Notes under the pieces: model-generated
What the model saw: only the letters and a program-made list of their open reading frames with translations
Databases searched by the model: none
Told to the model about the DNA's origin: nothing
Program-made: the position numbers and the translations under genes
Assembly (NCBI GenBank): GCA_947650285.1
Contig: CANTFL010001264.1
Span: 372,001-436,000 of the forward strand
Length of the DNA: 64,000 bases
Reading direction: 5' to 3'
Source: Hyaloperonospora brassicae
Lineage: Eukaryota > Oomycota > Peronosporomycetes > Peronosporales > Peronosporaceae
Shown: one piece after another, positions 7,420 through 18,600 of the stretch
Numbering within the stretch: the first letter of the stretch is position 1
How the letters are laid out: every line of letters starts with the position of its first letter

Positions 7420-8552
7420 TCACACATCAGCACACTTCACCTTGCAACTCTTCACTCGGACACCGGAAATGAGATTAGCAACAGCGATATCCGCCATAGA
7501 TTGCCTAGTCTTCATCGAGGCTGAGTCGATGTGTGGCATCACAACGCGATTCTTCAGCACAAACAGTGGATGAGTAGGGAAGAGCGGTTCTGGCGTCGTC
7601 ACATCCAAGCCAGCTCTGCAATTGACTTGGCTCATGAGAGCTTGCACAAGTGCATTCTGCTCTACTAGCTCGCCCCGACCAGTGTTGACCAAAACAGCGC
7701 TAGATTTCAAAATTTCTAGCTCTCTTGCAACAAAGCTGTCGTGAGTCGCATCTGTTAGTGGCTGATGAAGACTAACGATGTCACTTTCACGTAGTAGCGT
7801 CTACTACGTGAAAGTGACATCGTTATGTAGTAGCGTCTGTATGTCCACAAACTTGACATAATCGAGGTCGCCTTCTAACGACTTAATGTTGCCAGGCTTC
7901 TTACGTGGTCCAGCATTTAGAATCTTGCAATTAAAGCCGTTTTTCATCGTGCGTGAATACGTCGTTCCAACCCGTCCGAGACCAACCACGCCAACCGTGC
8001 TGCCAGTGACATCGGATCTACAATACTCGAATGGCTGCCAGACACCCCACTCTCCAGCTTTAGCGCTTGTCGCGCATTCGAGCAGTCGTCGTTTGGTTGC
8101 AAATGTTAGTGCAACCGCTGTCTCAGCAGTCGAAGCGTCCAATACACCGGGGGGGGTAACCGACTTTCACGTTACGCGATCAACAAGCATCCACATCGAT
8201 GTGGTTGTGGCCAACTGACATTGTGGACACCACACGAAGGGAAGGCCCAGCAGCGTCCAGAACTTCAGCATCAATTTTGTCCATTATCAGGCAAAAGATT
8301 CCCGTACATCCTTTCACCCGCTCGAGTAAGTCTTGGCGTGGGATGGTGCAATCCTCAGACGCAAAAGACTCATCCAAGAGCTGATCGACGAGAGCTTGCC
8401 CACGCCGCTGACGGAATTGCTCTACACAACAGCAGGTCTCCGTGTTTACAACTCAAATAAATGCCTCACGCACAAGAAATGCTGGTGGCCTACCTATTGC
8501 ATACGGCACATCACGAGTGAAGAAGACCTTGCAAAACGCGGTTGAATTCTTT
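7420..8552 (-). pseudogene. Glyoxylate/hydroxypyruvate reductase-like (D-2-hydroxyacid dehydrogenase) pseudogene
   Basis: Reads from KVFFTRDVP near 8535 down to a stop at 7420. Family landmarks appear in order and mostly in one frame: STMSVGHNHID, the Rossmann NAD(P) motif VGLGRVG, the catalytic-Arg segment NTGRGEL, the Glu segment TTPEPL and the catalytic His in MPHID. Length and order match GRHPR. Intact members reduce glyoxylate and hydroxypyruvate with NAD(P)H in the cytosol. Here it is dead: in-frame TGA at 8455-8453 and at 8182-8180, and a 36-nt insertion around 7791-7830 that adds two adjacent TAG codons. No ATG was found at the expected start and no intron was seen. The repeat at 8665-8728 lies about 120 bp upstream. 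Confidence 0.85.
7773..7825. repeat. Perfect 25-bp inverted repeat, 3-nt loop
   Basis: Arm 7773-7797 is the exact reverse complement of 7801-7825, with loop CGT. It sits inside the reductase pseudogene at a point where the protein family has no extra residues. A short direct repeat GTAGTAGCGTCT also flanks it (from 7791 and again from about 7827). The arrangement is what one fold-back (template-switch) copying event would leave. Confidence 0.95.
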
Positions 8553-8664
8553 ACGAGGACGATGAGGCCGGCTGACTGCGGAGAAGTGATTTATAACAAT
8601 CCGGTATTGCGGATAATATTTTACTCGTCTTCGTCCGTCTTTGTCAAACGGCGATTGCGTACCT

Positions 8665-8728
8665 TGTATATAAAAGATTTTGAAGGAAGGGTGTGTCCTA
8701 AGGAAAACGGATGTGAATTTAGCAATTT
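8665..8728 (+). repeat. Family A repeat end, single copy
   Basis: Matches the inverted repeats at 34315-34394 and 35991-36070 over about 64 bp, including GAAGGAAGGGTGTG and GTGAATTTAGCAATTT. It lies beyond the 5' end of the reductase pseudogene, in the same orientation relative to that gene as the right-hand copy has to the EXO1-like pseudogene. No inverted partner was found on the other side of the pseudogene. Confidence 0.8.
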
Positions 8729-8919
8729 ACTTAGATTATTACATATATTTATAAAAAAAAGTTTAAATCAGATAATTTAAAAATATGCATAATTAAGTTA
8801 TCCAATTAAAACTAATAAAAATACTCGCACCATATAAAAACCAAGTTGAAGAAAAACAAAAAAACTTTAGTTTAAACGCATGAATTGAGCATCACGGAAT
8901 TAAGGCATTTTCGCTCGAA

Positions 8920-9324
8920 CTACTACAAAAAAATAACAAAAAACCATACTTCAATACTAAGCCAAAAAGATCCATGTAAAACATTACAAAAATCAATATT
9001 AAAAGGAAATGGTTGGCAACATTTCCTTTAAATATTGAATTTTCTGACTGTTATAATCGCTGCTGGACGCGCGTAATGAGTGGCGAGCTAGAAACCCGCA
9101 TAGGAGATTGTAGTTTAATATAGGTAGCTCAAGACAAAGATGATTTATTGGGAAACTTAACTACATTCATTACATCTCTTTATTTCCTTCAATCACATCT
9201 TCCTAGCTCTGTTTTTTTTCTAGCGCTTCTTACTTCATGTGTAAGAGACGTCGGGAATACGCAGCCTTGTGTTCAATCAAATCAAGGTCTTACCACTTAT
9301 ATGGTAAGAGCGGGCCCAGTTACA
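8920..9324 (+). repeat. Decayed solo LTR of the copy 1/copy 2 family
   Basis: The block around 9055-9085 (ATCGCTGCTGGACGCGCG, then AATGAGTGG) matches the same block in the LTRs at 6.6, 21.0 and 43.0 kb. About 240 bp on, the sequence ends CAGTTACA at 9324, like the LTR terminus. A 7-bp stem CTTACCA/TGGTAAG survives near 9290. The left boundary is uncertain and set from LTR length. Confidence 0.55.
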
Positions 9325-11396
9325 TCGACTTTACAAAGCCTTGCTTGGTCTTACTACATTTTTCCTTCCTGACTGGATGGCTGGTGCCTCTACAGGCGAC
9401 TGTTTGCCACGACTTGAAGAGTGCCAATGACTGCTGCAAACAAGTATGAACGGACATACTATACTCCATTTGCACGACCGACTAAAATTATCACATGTGA
9501 CTGCGTCCATTCTGCTCATGTTTCCATATATTTGTTTAATACACAAAAGTCTGCATATTGATGGTGAAAAGGTATTCGGTATCAAGTGCTGCTAATATTA
9601 TATACTTTTCAAGATAGACACATGGTCCGATCTCGTTTCTGCTGTTCGAGTGCTTTTTCATACTTATTATCAGCTTCGACAGAGCTTTGGTTTCATCGAC
9701 TCGACGGTTCCCTTCGAATGACTGCTCGCTGTCTCAAGTGACAAGAAAAGATGACGAAGAAATCTTTGCCGGCAAGCACATGAGGTGAAAGCTTTCTTTC
9801 CCACCGAAAACTGGTCGCGATCTTAATTGCTTTGTTGAAGATTTTTAAGCTATGAATATGAATAGATATGGCTTGCTAAGCGATCTCTTTAGTGAGCAGG
9901 TCAAAGTTTCGACGAATGATCTTCATGCAAGGTATGTACTCAATTCTGCTGCTGTAGCTCATATGTTCAAGTAGAGTCAGCATTTAATTTACGAAGCCAT
10001 ACTACCGACAGCATTCACTTCAGTTTGCGTATTACTAGCGGATATTTATCAGCGTCAAATAGATTACCAAATAAGATGTTCGTGCGCACGCTTCGATCGA
10101 CAGCGAAGCTGTTCCGACAAATTTCAAATTGTTCTAATGCTTGCAAATGATGACGCATATTCAATGTACCAGCCATTTAGACTTCTGCCTTACGGAAACG
10201 ATTAAGATTATATCAGAAGCAGCAATCCTATCCAAACAGGAGAAATTGTACTGAGATACCTGTAATTACACTTTCGAGACGAACTTACACAACACCCTGC
10301 GCAAAACGTTTTACTATCGATCGAAATGCAACGACAGAGGCGCAACACACAAATGCCCGTCTCCGCATGAGCGCCTTTGGTGGCTGGATCTTTCCTGCTA
10401 TGTCTGATGGCGAGACCGCGTCACATGCTCATGGAAGCGAGTAACCTAGTGGAGTAAGCATTGATCGTAATTGGCATATCTCTGGATGTGCACAAAATGA
10501 GACCAGCTTTTGGATGATAAAGTCGCCCAAGCAGAATATGGCATGAGCGGAAACGTTTGTCATCATGCGCATGAGTGTACATTTAAAATTCCGATGTGCT
10601 AGAACATTCGCGACAGCTTTACAGCAATGCCGCACTAAGGGGAACTAATAATATTGTCTTTACTCATTAAATTCAAAGAGATACAGGAATAGGACAAGCA
10701 GAGCTTTAATTAAATCACACATGAGACTTTAATGCGTCAATATAATCAAACGCAAAAGAGATACGGCAGCGAGTCAAACAGAAAATGGCATCAAGGGAGG
10801 CATCAAGTCAGTTAAAAATACATTTTTCGTCCTTTCAAGGTTGTGCCTAGATTAAATATACTAGAATTGTACCACCTCCCATAGTGCCTGTAGCGAAGCT
10901 ACACATCTCCTTAAGTCAGATAAAGACGTTAACGCTCTACGAGAACATAGTTTAAAGAGCTCGACTCAGAAAATCAACAAGCTCAAATAGCTGATGGTAC
11001 ATGTTCTTGGAGACCTTCTTGGAGACCAAACGTTTTCAAGAATCACCGCGCCGAGTGCTCAAGAGAGCTACCTTTACAAAGCTTTACTATACTGTCAACG
11101 ATTGTAGACGCCTTAGGAAGGCTTGTGTCATAAAAGATCAACAGGGGTACTAAACGTTTCATGTGTTTATTCTAAAAGATCAACTCAGACTAACGTACTT
11201 TATCTAGACACTAATGATCTAATTAATACCTCTTAAAAGACCTCGTATTTCGGTGGCTGACTCACGTCACCCTCCAACAACTGATATAGTGTTCCTACAT
11301 CATCTTTGATTGGACTTAGGTTTTTGCGTAACCCACACATGTTATGTAAAGCATACGTGTAATTTACCACGCATGCTGTGTGAGACACACATGTGG
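9325..11396. other. Spacer, nothing recognised
   Basis: Mixed composition with many stops. The longest protein-like reading is a 68-codon minus-strand stretch at 10429-10635, which I cannot assign. The last few hundred bases before 11397 may be the decayed 5' LTR of the gag relic that follows. Confidence 0.4.
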
Positions 11397-12790
11397 TGTA
11401 ACCCCGTTACACCCTCCCCCACCAGACTGACGTTACCACAAAAAGTCAATAGAAGTCTTTCTTCGAAGAGGACGGTGTGTGTGCGCTATAACCTCACGGT
11501 TTTCCAAAACACTAAACAACATGGCATCGCTAACCCGTGAGTCTCCGACGCTTTCTTCATACCTTGGACTCGATGATTATGTGGACTATGGTAGCGATAC
11601 CGATGTCCATGGTGAATAAGGGATGGATCCCAAGCCACCTGTGCCTGAAGTACGACCTCTTTTCGCAAAAAATCCGTTCGTCGAACGTGGTGAAACCAAC
11701 GCAGCATTATGCAACAGGTGAAGATAAAAACTTGATCGCCAACCCGCTCGACGAGCAGCAAGAGTTGATTCTACAACGCGAGGAGAGTACTCGTCACCGT
11801 GCCCAGACGAAGAAGGTCATTTAAAAGCGTAGCGGTTATTTGTTCTTAACAATTGACGTGGGGGGAAGTCTCCGTCAAACGGTGGCCCGTAGCCTTTGAC
11901 CAGATTCTACATCGCCCATGGACATTTCCTTCCGCCAAGAGCTGCACGAGAGGTACCTCATACTCTTTTTGACTACACAAGGTCAATACGAGGCGAAACT
12001 TGAGAGCCTAGTCCGTGGCATTCCAGTTCGACAGGTTAAGAGCGTGCCCATGCTATTGTTCGCCGGTGAGTTATCTAAAGAGGGAGACAACCAATTCATT
12101 CGCTAAGTGTATCGCAAGCGACACCTCAGCAGTATGACGGCTCTGAGAGCAAGTGCCGATGAGCCAAATGTTCGCCTTGAACAAAAGGTTCTGTACGAAT
12201 ACGCTAGTATCAAGGCCAGGGGACAGTTGCGTAATCGTTTACGCTATGCTTCGGCTACGCCGGTAGCCGCAGGTTCCGACCCTGTGGTCTGGAGCAGCTC
12301 CATACCTCCCACCACTATTGGTTAGAATCTTTCTCGGTCGCAGGGCGACCCTTGCCGCGATGCTCAAACATCCAACGGCGAATGGTCAATCATGCCGAAG
12401 GGATATCTCATCCCCCCATGAGTTTTTCGACTCCGGATACCCACGCCACTTCACCAGATACTGGTATTGGCCATGACGACGACGTCGTTTCAGGAGTCTC
12501 TACAGTCTCTACACATGTAACTGGCGGTTCTATCGCTCATCGAGCAGCGTCGGTGGTGGTCAATATACCGAAAGAGGAGCATGAGAATCTGACTCTCGAA
12601 ATGAGCTGCCTTGTGAGACCTTGGGTAATACCCAAAGTGTGCTCGACGCGATGCATGCCCGTGTTCAGGCGTTGGAGTTGGGTCAAAACCGGATGAAGGC
12701 TCAGCTTGACATCCTTTACGAATTCAACAGCCGATGGCAAGGCAAAATGTCGCAGCGTAAGCGACTACAAGTTCACGTGGGACGGATTAC
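11397..12790 (+). pseudogene. Gypsy LTR end and gag N-terminal relic
   Basis: GTGTAACCCCGTTACA at 11397-11412 resembles the end of an LTR and is followed by a C-rich stretch. An ATG at 11521 opens a Gag-like N-terminus rich in acidic and Ser/Pro residues, broken by stops and frame changes. A coiled-coil segment (HARVQALELGQNRMKAQLDIL) lies near 12650-12720, as in the N-terminal part of oomycete Gypsy Gag. It stops before any capsid domain. Immediately right lies the tail of integrase on the other strand, so this piece faces copy 3 head to head. Confidence 0.5.
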
Positions 12791-12836
12791 GATACGAATT
12801 AAGTAAGCCAACGTAGAACACAAGGTGTGTGCGCAG

Positions 12837-14620
12837 TTAGCGCGGAAGGTTGAGCGTATACGCAAGCTCCTTCTTTACGACGATCGTGAATGATCCTATT
12901 AAGCTCGAATGCAGCTTTGTCTTGAAGACAGCGAATACTATATTTGTAGGTAGAGTTTTAGCATTGACTAGATCTTGGTCTCTGACCTCAGAACGTTCAA
13001 TACAACATCTACCTGTATCATTAGCCTGTTGTTTCTTTTTATCTTGGCTATCAGCTAGTGCGTCACGCACATGTCTTAAGACATTTAATCGCGTTGCGAG
13101 AAAGTCGCTTACCTGATTTTGAAAAGTAGCAGGCTGATTTCAGCAAGCGGATCGGCAATCTCTTCTCCACCAAGCCGTGAATCACGCAGTGGTAGCGTTA
13201 ACGGAACGCGAGATTGTGTGAGAATGTTCACAGATAAAACGAAGTAAAGCCTGTGGAGGCATGAATACCGATTTTCAACGCAAACTTAACGACAGGGAAC
13301 ATCGAGCTACAACGGTTTGGCGTATTCATGCAGACAATGCGTAATATGTCACCAATAACGCGATTCATTCGCTCGGATTGACCATCGGTATGAGGACGAT
13401 CCGCTGTGGACATTTGCAATCGTGTACCTAGCACATTGAAAAGGACTTCCAAAAGTTCCTAGTGAAGCGAGGGTATCAAGCAGGGACAATTGCCACGGGC
13501 ACACCGTGTCGTCAAAAAACTCGATCGGTAAATAGCGAAGCTGTATATTCACCATTAATGGTACTGGCACCACTACTGAATGAGCCATCTTGATCAAACG
13601 GTCAACAAAGTCCACAATACCCGTATTTCCGTACGAATCGTTCGGTAAACCGATCATGAAATTCATGTTGATGGACTCCAAACACCCGTTTGAGCAGGAA
13701 AACGAGCTAGCGTCGCCGCCGCGTGAGCTGAGAGTTTCACCCGTTGACACGTTTCACACGTACACACATATGGGCTCACCCAATCATATAATTTGGGCCA
13801 CCAATAGTATTGACTTAGTTAGCCATAGATCTTCTCACGACCGAGATGACCGCTCAATGCAGTAATATGTGCAGTATAGAAGATAGGATACTTCAAATTC
13901 TTATCATGAAGGACAACGATATGAGAATTTTCCTCAACATCTGTGCCGTAGCACAACAGGCCTTGATTGATCGAATATCGATGTAGCTTCGCACTTAAAC
14001 GTGCCAAAAAATCTATGTCTGAGTCCTTAAACTCCTCGCTCCCAAGAGCACGTAGCATAGCTCCACAGTGTTCATCCTTGGCATAAGTCGTACCATTTAG
14101 GTCAGTGACCGATGACGACAGAGTCGTAACATGAGCAAGCTTATAGTCAGGCCTGCGAGACAGCGCAGTAGCCAAATCATTCTTCGTGCCCGGATTATAC
14201 TTCACCTCGAAGTTATACTCGACAAAGAAGTAAATTTAACAAGCCATTCTCTGAGAGAGGTGAGGCAAATGGGTCGCAGTACGGAATGATGCATTATCGG
14301 TATCGAAAAAAACGGCTTGGAGCCAAGCAGGTGAACTCCGAATTTAACAACAGCATCATTCAATGCAATTAACTCCTTTTCATGAACTAGGTCGTTCTTT
14401 TCCGCAGCTTTGAGCTGTCGAGACTCAAACGCGATGACACGCTCTCGTTCATCAATATCTGTTTGTAACAGAGTACTGCATATGACAAAGTCAGATGCGC
14501 CATAGACGACATGAAAGGCCGATCAGGATCAGGCAAAGCTAAGATTGGCGTATGAAAGAGACTCTTTATAGCGGGTTGAAAGGAATCGTGCTCGTTGCTA
14601 GTCCAGCACCACGGCATATC
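12837..14620 (-). pseudogene. RNase H and integrase fragments of copy 3
   Basis: RNase H pieces at 14617-14387 and up to the RRPDYKL tail at about 14160. The integrase zinc-domain start (SGHLGREK) is at 13825. Core pieces include SINMNFMIGLP near 13660 and a TDGQSERMNRV segment near 13390 with the catalytic Glu. The C-terminal tail ending YTLNLPR is at 12840. Broken by frameshifts throughout. The last ORF (13070-12837) ends where the plus-strand gag relic begins. Confidence 0.8.
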
Positions 14621-14639
14621 CTTCTTTAAGATATTCGAT

Positions 14640-15641
14640 TTGGCCGATCCATGTCTACGTAGTTGATACTTGTGTAAGTAATTGGTAATGCCAAGCCATT
14701 TACGTAAGTCCTTTTGTTTCTTAGGAACCGTCCAATTAACTATGGCTTTTACCTTAGCGGGATCCGCTCGAAGGCCTCGCTTCCCAAACGAAGCACCCTA
14801 AAACTAAATCTCTTCTGCAACAAAGATGCATTTAGATGCGTTGGCATACAACTTATTCGTGCGTGTGCACTCGAGCACTGCTCTTAAATGGTCAACATGA
14901 TTATCCACACCGGACCGACTGTCATAGCACGACTTTGGACAAAGATGTCATCAAAGTACGTTCGTTCATAGCCTCTATGATGTCTGAACAATTGCGTCAC
15001 AAGACGATTGAATGAACAGGGATATTGAATAACCCTTGCGTCTTAATGAGTCACTCCCAGGGCATACCGCTCGGAGTACTGACCGCTGTCAGCGGAATCT
15101 CGCTCTCCCGCATGAACCATTGGTAATTATAGACTTATGTGAGCCCAGTGTACATTGTGCATCCCACCATATTGTTCTGAAAAGATCTTTATATGGATTA
15201 GCGTCTGAGCCGGTGGTCGCATTAAGCTTATTGTAAGCATGGAAAATGCGCCAATTTCCATTGGACTTTCTGACAAAAAATATCGGTGTAAAATAAGGGA
15301 GATTAGCTCTCACGAACTCTTTACGCTGCGTGCTTTGCACGAAAAAAGTTGTCAATGATGTTACACTGTTCCTTTGCTAAGGGTCACTCCCGTGTCACGC
15401 AGTATTGAATTCCAGGAACCAAGTCAGTCTCATGACGAATACCTCTATTAGGAGGCAAGACAAATTGGTTGTTGTGATACATGACGTCTTGATACTCCTT
15501 CACCATGGGATAGAAATGATCAACAAGATCCTTAAGGGTTGATGATCCATCACGCGCACTGAGCGTTGCTCTCGTATCCTCAAGGACTGTTTCATCCAAT
15601 AAAGCGGATGAGTTTAACTCAACATCAGGTCGAATGACCAC
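14640..15641 (-). pseudogene. Reverse transcriptase fragment of copy 3
   Basis: In order: RGIRHETDLVPGIQYCV (15.4 kb), SNGNWRIFHAYNKLNATT (15.2 kb) and the catalytic box YFDD read from about 14960-14945. Several frame changes separate them. The motif order matches copy 1 pol residues 420-680. Confidence 0.8.
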
Positions 15642-16424
15642 TAATTGGATAACCTTCCTGCCTTCAAGGATTGGCTGAACTCGACATCAGCCACCTCGTC
15701 TAGTTTAAAAGGGCGTTAAATAATAGAAGCATCTCAAGAATAATGTTGCCATCAACAAGACCAGTCAATCAGTTGACAAGTGTATATAATGTATTTATAC
15801 TCTAATCACTACGTTGCTTCCTGCAAATTCGGGATTCTTGTGTTGAAGACATATCACGCCTCTTAAAGCCTGGGACAATGGGTTGTCCGAAGTTGCTATC
15901 AACCTTAGCGCCCTCTGTACGATGGCTCATGTCTTGGACGACATCCGGTAGAGAGTCACGTAACTCAAACTCTTAACCCAGTCGATTTTGACGTTCCCCT
16001 TCACGTACATCATGCGAGCCTAGCCCTGCATGCTCTGGCTTCTCGCCATCAATGCTATTACCGACATTCAGTGAGGTGCTATCTCGGCCGCTTTCACTCG
16101 GTGAAATTTCACGTGTCACCCCACTCACATCAGATATTTACATTCTTGATGTCTTGGCCCTAGGCCAAATATACCTACAGCATGCAGTAACTCATTATCA
16201 CAACGATATCACTCAACGGAGATTAATCCTCTTCACATACGGTGAAAGAGCCCCGCTCATTCTTATGTCATTGACATTATAGTTAACTAACTCGTACATT
16301 CCAATGTCGAGCACGTTGAAATCTTCTGTCAATGACTCGCGCCGGTATTGCTTCTATTGCCTAGCGAAGGTGGGTTTATGACTCTACACATATTCGCTAG
16401 TAGCATTGCGCGTGGGCCTAAGGT

Positions 16425-16712
16425 TTAAGACCTCCAACCAATCCATGGCTCATGGCGTTCAAGCCGAGCCATACATAGGATGAGATCATATCTTGAATCC
16501 AAATCGAGGACAAGACAGTGTGTAATACTGTCCGAGTTCAAAAACGTTATACCTAAGTTCACCGGAACTTTATGCACAGCGACGCGACTACCAGTCGCTG
16601 AATAAACGGTGATCGAATCTCTTTCATGCGCTTCGGGCGCTTCATCATATTGCAGACTCCCCTCATGGGAACGACGTCGAGCATAATTACATGATGCCCC
16701 GGAATCGATCAA
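16425..16712 (-). pseudogene. Aspartic protease fragment of copy 3
   Basis: MIDSGASCNYARR carries the DSGAS catalytic motif. It is followed by the second half of the fold (HCLVLDLDSRYDLILCMARL), which corresponds to the DFIVLDLDDKFDVILG segment of copy 1. The fragment is open for 95 codons but is isolated from RT by stops. Confidence 0.8.
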
Positions 16713-16830
16713 AACCGACCAATGCTTCTCAAAGCCTTAACCTTTCGCCACGACGACTAGCAAGCCAGGCTTGTATCCACGCTCTGTGCTGGCTGGCTCA
16801 AAGCTCTTTGAAACTAAGCGCTGCTCCAAC

Positions 16831-17350
16831 CTACCTCGTCGAGAAGTGACAGAACCTAGTTCTACCCAAGTAGGGCACCCCGCGTCTACTTGGTGTCAAA
16901 AATTTTCCCCGCACCATACCAGATTTATGGTTGAGGCCGGAGTTCCGAATCACACGAGTCTGGAGCTGCTTGAGCAATGGACAAGTGGGACGCAAGTGTT
17001 TAGTGCTTCCGCACGTGTTACACCGTCGCACTACATGTTGTTGCTCCGCAACCTCAGCATCACCTTCAGTGTTGCTGAGATCCATCGGTTCAGGCATACA
17101 AAAAGACGAAGCATTCATTGGGATTACTCTCGCAGAGCTTGGGTATACCCGTTCCAACCGAGTCTGGTCGACTTTAAGTTGTGCTCAGCATTCTGAGCGA
17201 TGCTCACAGCCTCTTCAAAAGTAATGGGATGGACCCGAAAGACTTCGGTTCTGGAAACGCCAGTGCGAAGACCTTTATGACAACTTCCACATGGACGGTC
17301 TCAGGGAGAGGGTCAGAGTCCGATCCATGTCCAAAAATTGAATAAGTGAC
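16831..17350 (-). pseudogene. Gag fragment of copy 3
   Basis: Capsid-end signature (PLPETVHVEVV, then in a shifted frame TFEEAVSIAQNAEHNL), two stops, and then PMDLSN followed by a knuckle CNTCGSTKHLRPTC (CX2CX4HX4C). At least two frame changes are needed to read it through. It ends abruptly near 17350 where copy 2 begins on the other strand. Confidence 0.75.
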
Positions 17351-17357
17351 TTTGCCA

Positions 17358-18600
17358 CATACGCACTGGCTAGGGTTCGCGTCTACCTCTTGGGAGATAG
17401 ACCATTTATAATCTATACGGACCATGCTTCACCAAGCACAGCCATAGACAGTCTCCACCTCTCGCAACGAATGGCAAGGTGGTTGTCTTTATCCGCGGAG
17501 TTCAAAATCTCCGTGGAGTACCAACCAGGATGACTAGCGTCGTCGCTGATTCGCTATCACGTCGGCCCGATTTCGAGCCAACTACATACGTCAACAGTGA
17601 GGCCTTGCCCACTATTGCGGCGCTGTCAGTCAGTTTTCGGTCGTCGCCTTTACTCGACGACGTGGAGAAGGCGTACGCAGAAGATACGAATCTCCTCCGT
17701 TCGATGGGTCACCTTACGATCCCATCCTAAAAATTCTTGTCATATTTGCCGGCTCTATACCGTTCCTCTTTGGATCGGTATACGACTCGCAATTTTCTGC
17801 ATTACTAATCAGCAGTCGCCGACGACACGACTCGGTTCGTCATACCCGATCATAATGATTTGCGATTACGCATCATGTTCGAATGTCACAATGCGCCATC
17901 AGGCGGGCATCGTGATAAGGAAAAGAATTACCTTACGGTAAGTCGCGACTTTGACGAGCTCATCAGAATCAGTTTGTCCGCAAGTTTATTTTTTCTTGCA
18001 AGGTCTGTCAACAAGTGAAGTCTAGTCCCTTATCCCGTGCACCGACTAAACCTCTGCCGATCCCGGCAGAGTGTTGGGAGTCCGTTTCCATGGACTTTGT
18101 CTCCGAGTTCCGATAACAATCACAGAAATAATGCGTTTATTGTGCTTGTAAATCGTTTAGCAGGTTTAGTGCATCGTGCTGAAGTCCCTGAATCGATCAA
18201 AGCACACGGCTGTGCGCGTGTCTTCATCGACACAATGTTTCGACTTCACGGTTTACCCCCTGAACTGTTATCCGACCGTATCCCTAGGCTCACGGCAGAG
18301 GTTTGGCAATCCGCGTTTCGCACTTTGGTAACACGCCTAAGGATGTCGACTTCTTACCATCCCGAAACGGGGTGGTCTGACAGAAAGTGCAAAATTTGGC
18401 CTCGAGGAGATACTTCGAAGATACTTTTACTCCTTTTCGAGTCGGGGTGCAAGCTTGCCAGTGGTCAAATTTGCCATCAACAACTCCGTGCATGCGTCCA
18501 CGACGCATACACCGTTCTGCGTGAATGGCTTACGCCACCCACGTATTCCCGCCCTCACACAGAGTGACTCTGGGTTAAGGGGGTAGGGTAATCGCTCGAG
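17358..18600 (+). pseudogene. RNase H end and integrase core fragment of copy 2
   Basis: Starts at the RNase H segment VYLLGDRP and runs through a RRPDFEP tail, a decayed zinc domain and core (VPESIKAHGCARVFIDT, FRLHGLPPELLSDR). Several frame changes and stops. The second catalytic Asp is kept in LLSDR but the downstream DPRF motif reads IPRL. The end matches copy 1 around its TGA 4135: this copy reads through that codon and then has a TAG five codons later. Confidence 0.8.

Larger units (their letters stand above)
12837..17350 (-). mobile_element. Decayed Ty3/Gypsy element of another family (copy 3)
   Basis: On the minus strand from 17350 down to 12837: Gag capsid end and zinc knuckle, protease, RT, RNase H, integrase zinc domain and core, and integrase C-terminal tail. 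Many frameshifts and stops make it inactive. Neither LTR was found: one side joins the gag relic at 12.8 kb and the other side joins copy 2 at about 17357. It lacks the dense hairpin pattern of copies 1 and 2, so it is a useful internal comparison. Confidence 0.85.

Noticed and set aside
8140..8160. G-run near the reductase pseudogene as a possible frameshift
   Set aside because: The frame is the same on both sides (VKVGY then GVLDAS), so the run does not shift it.
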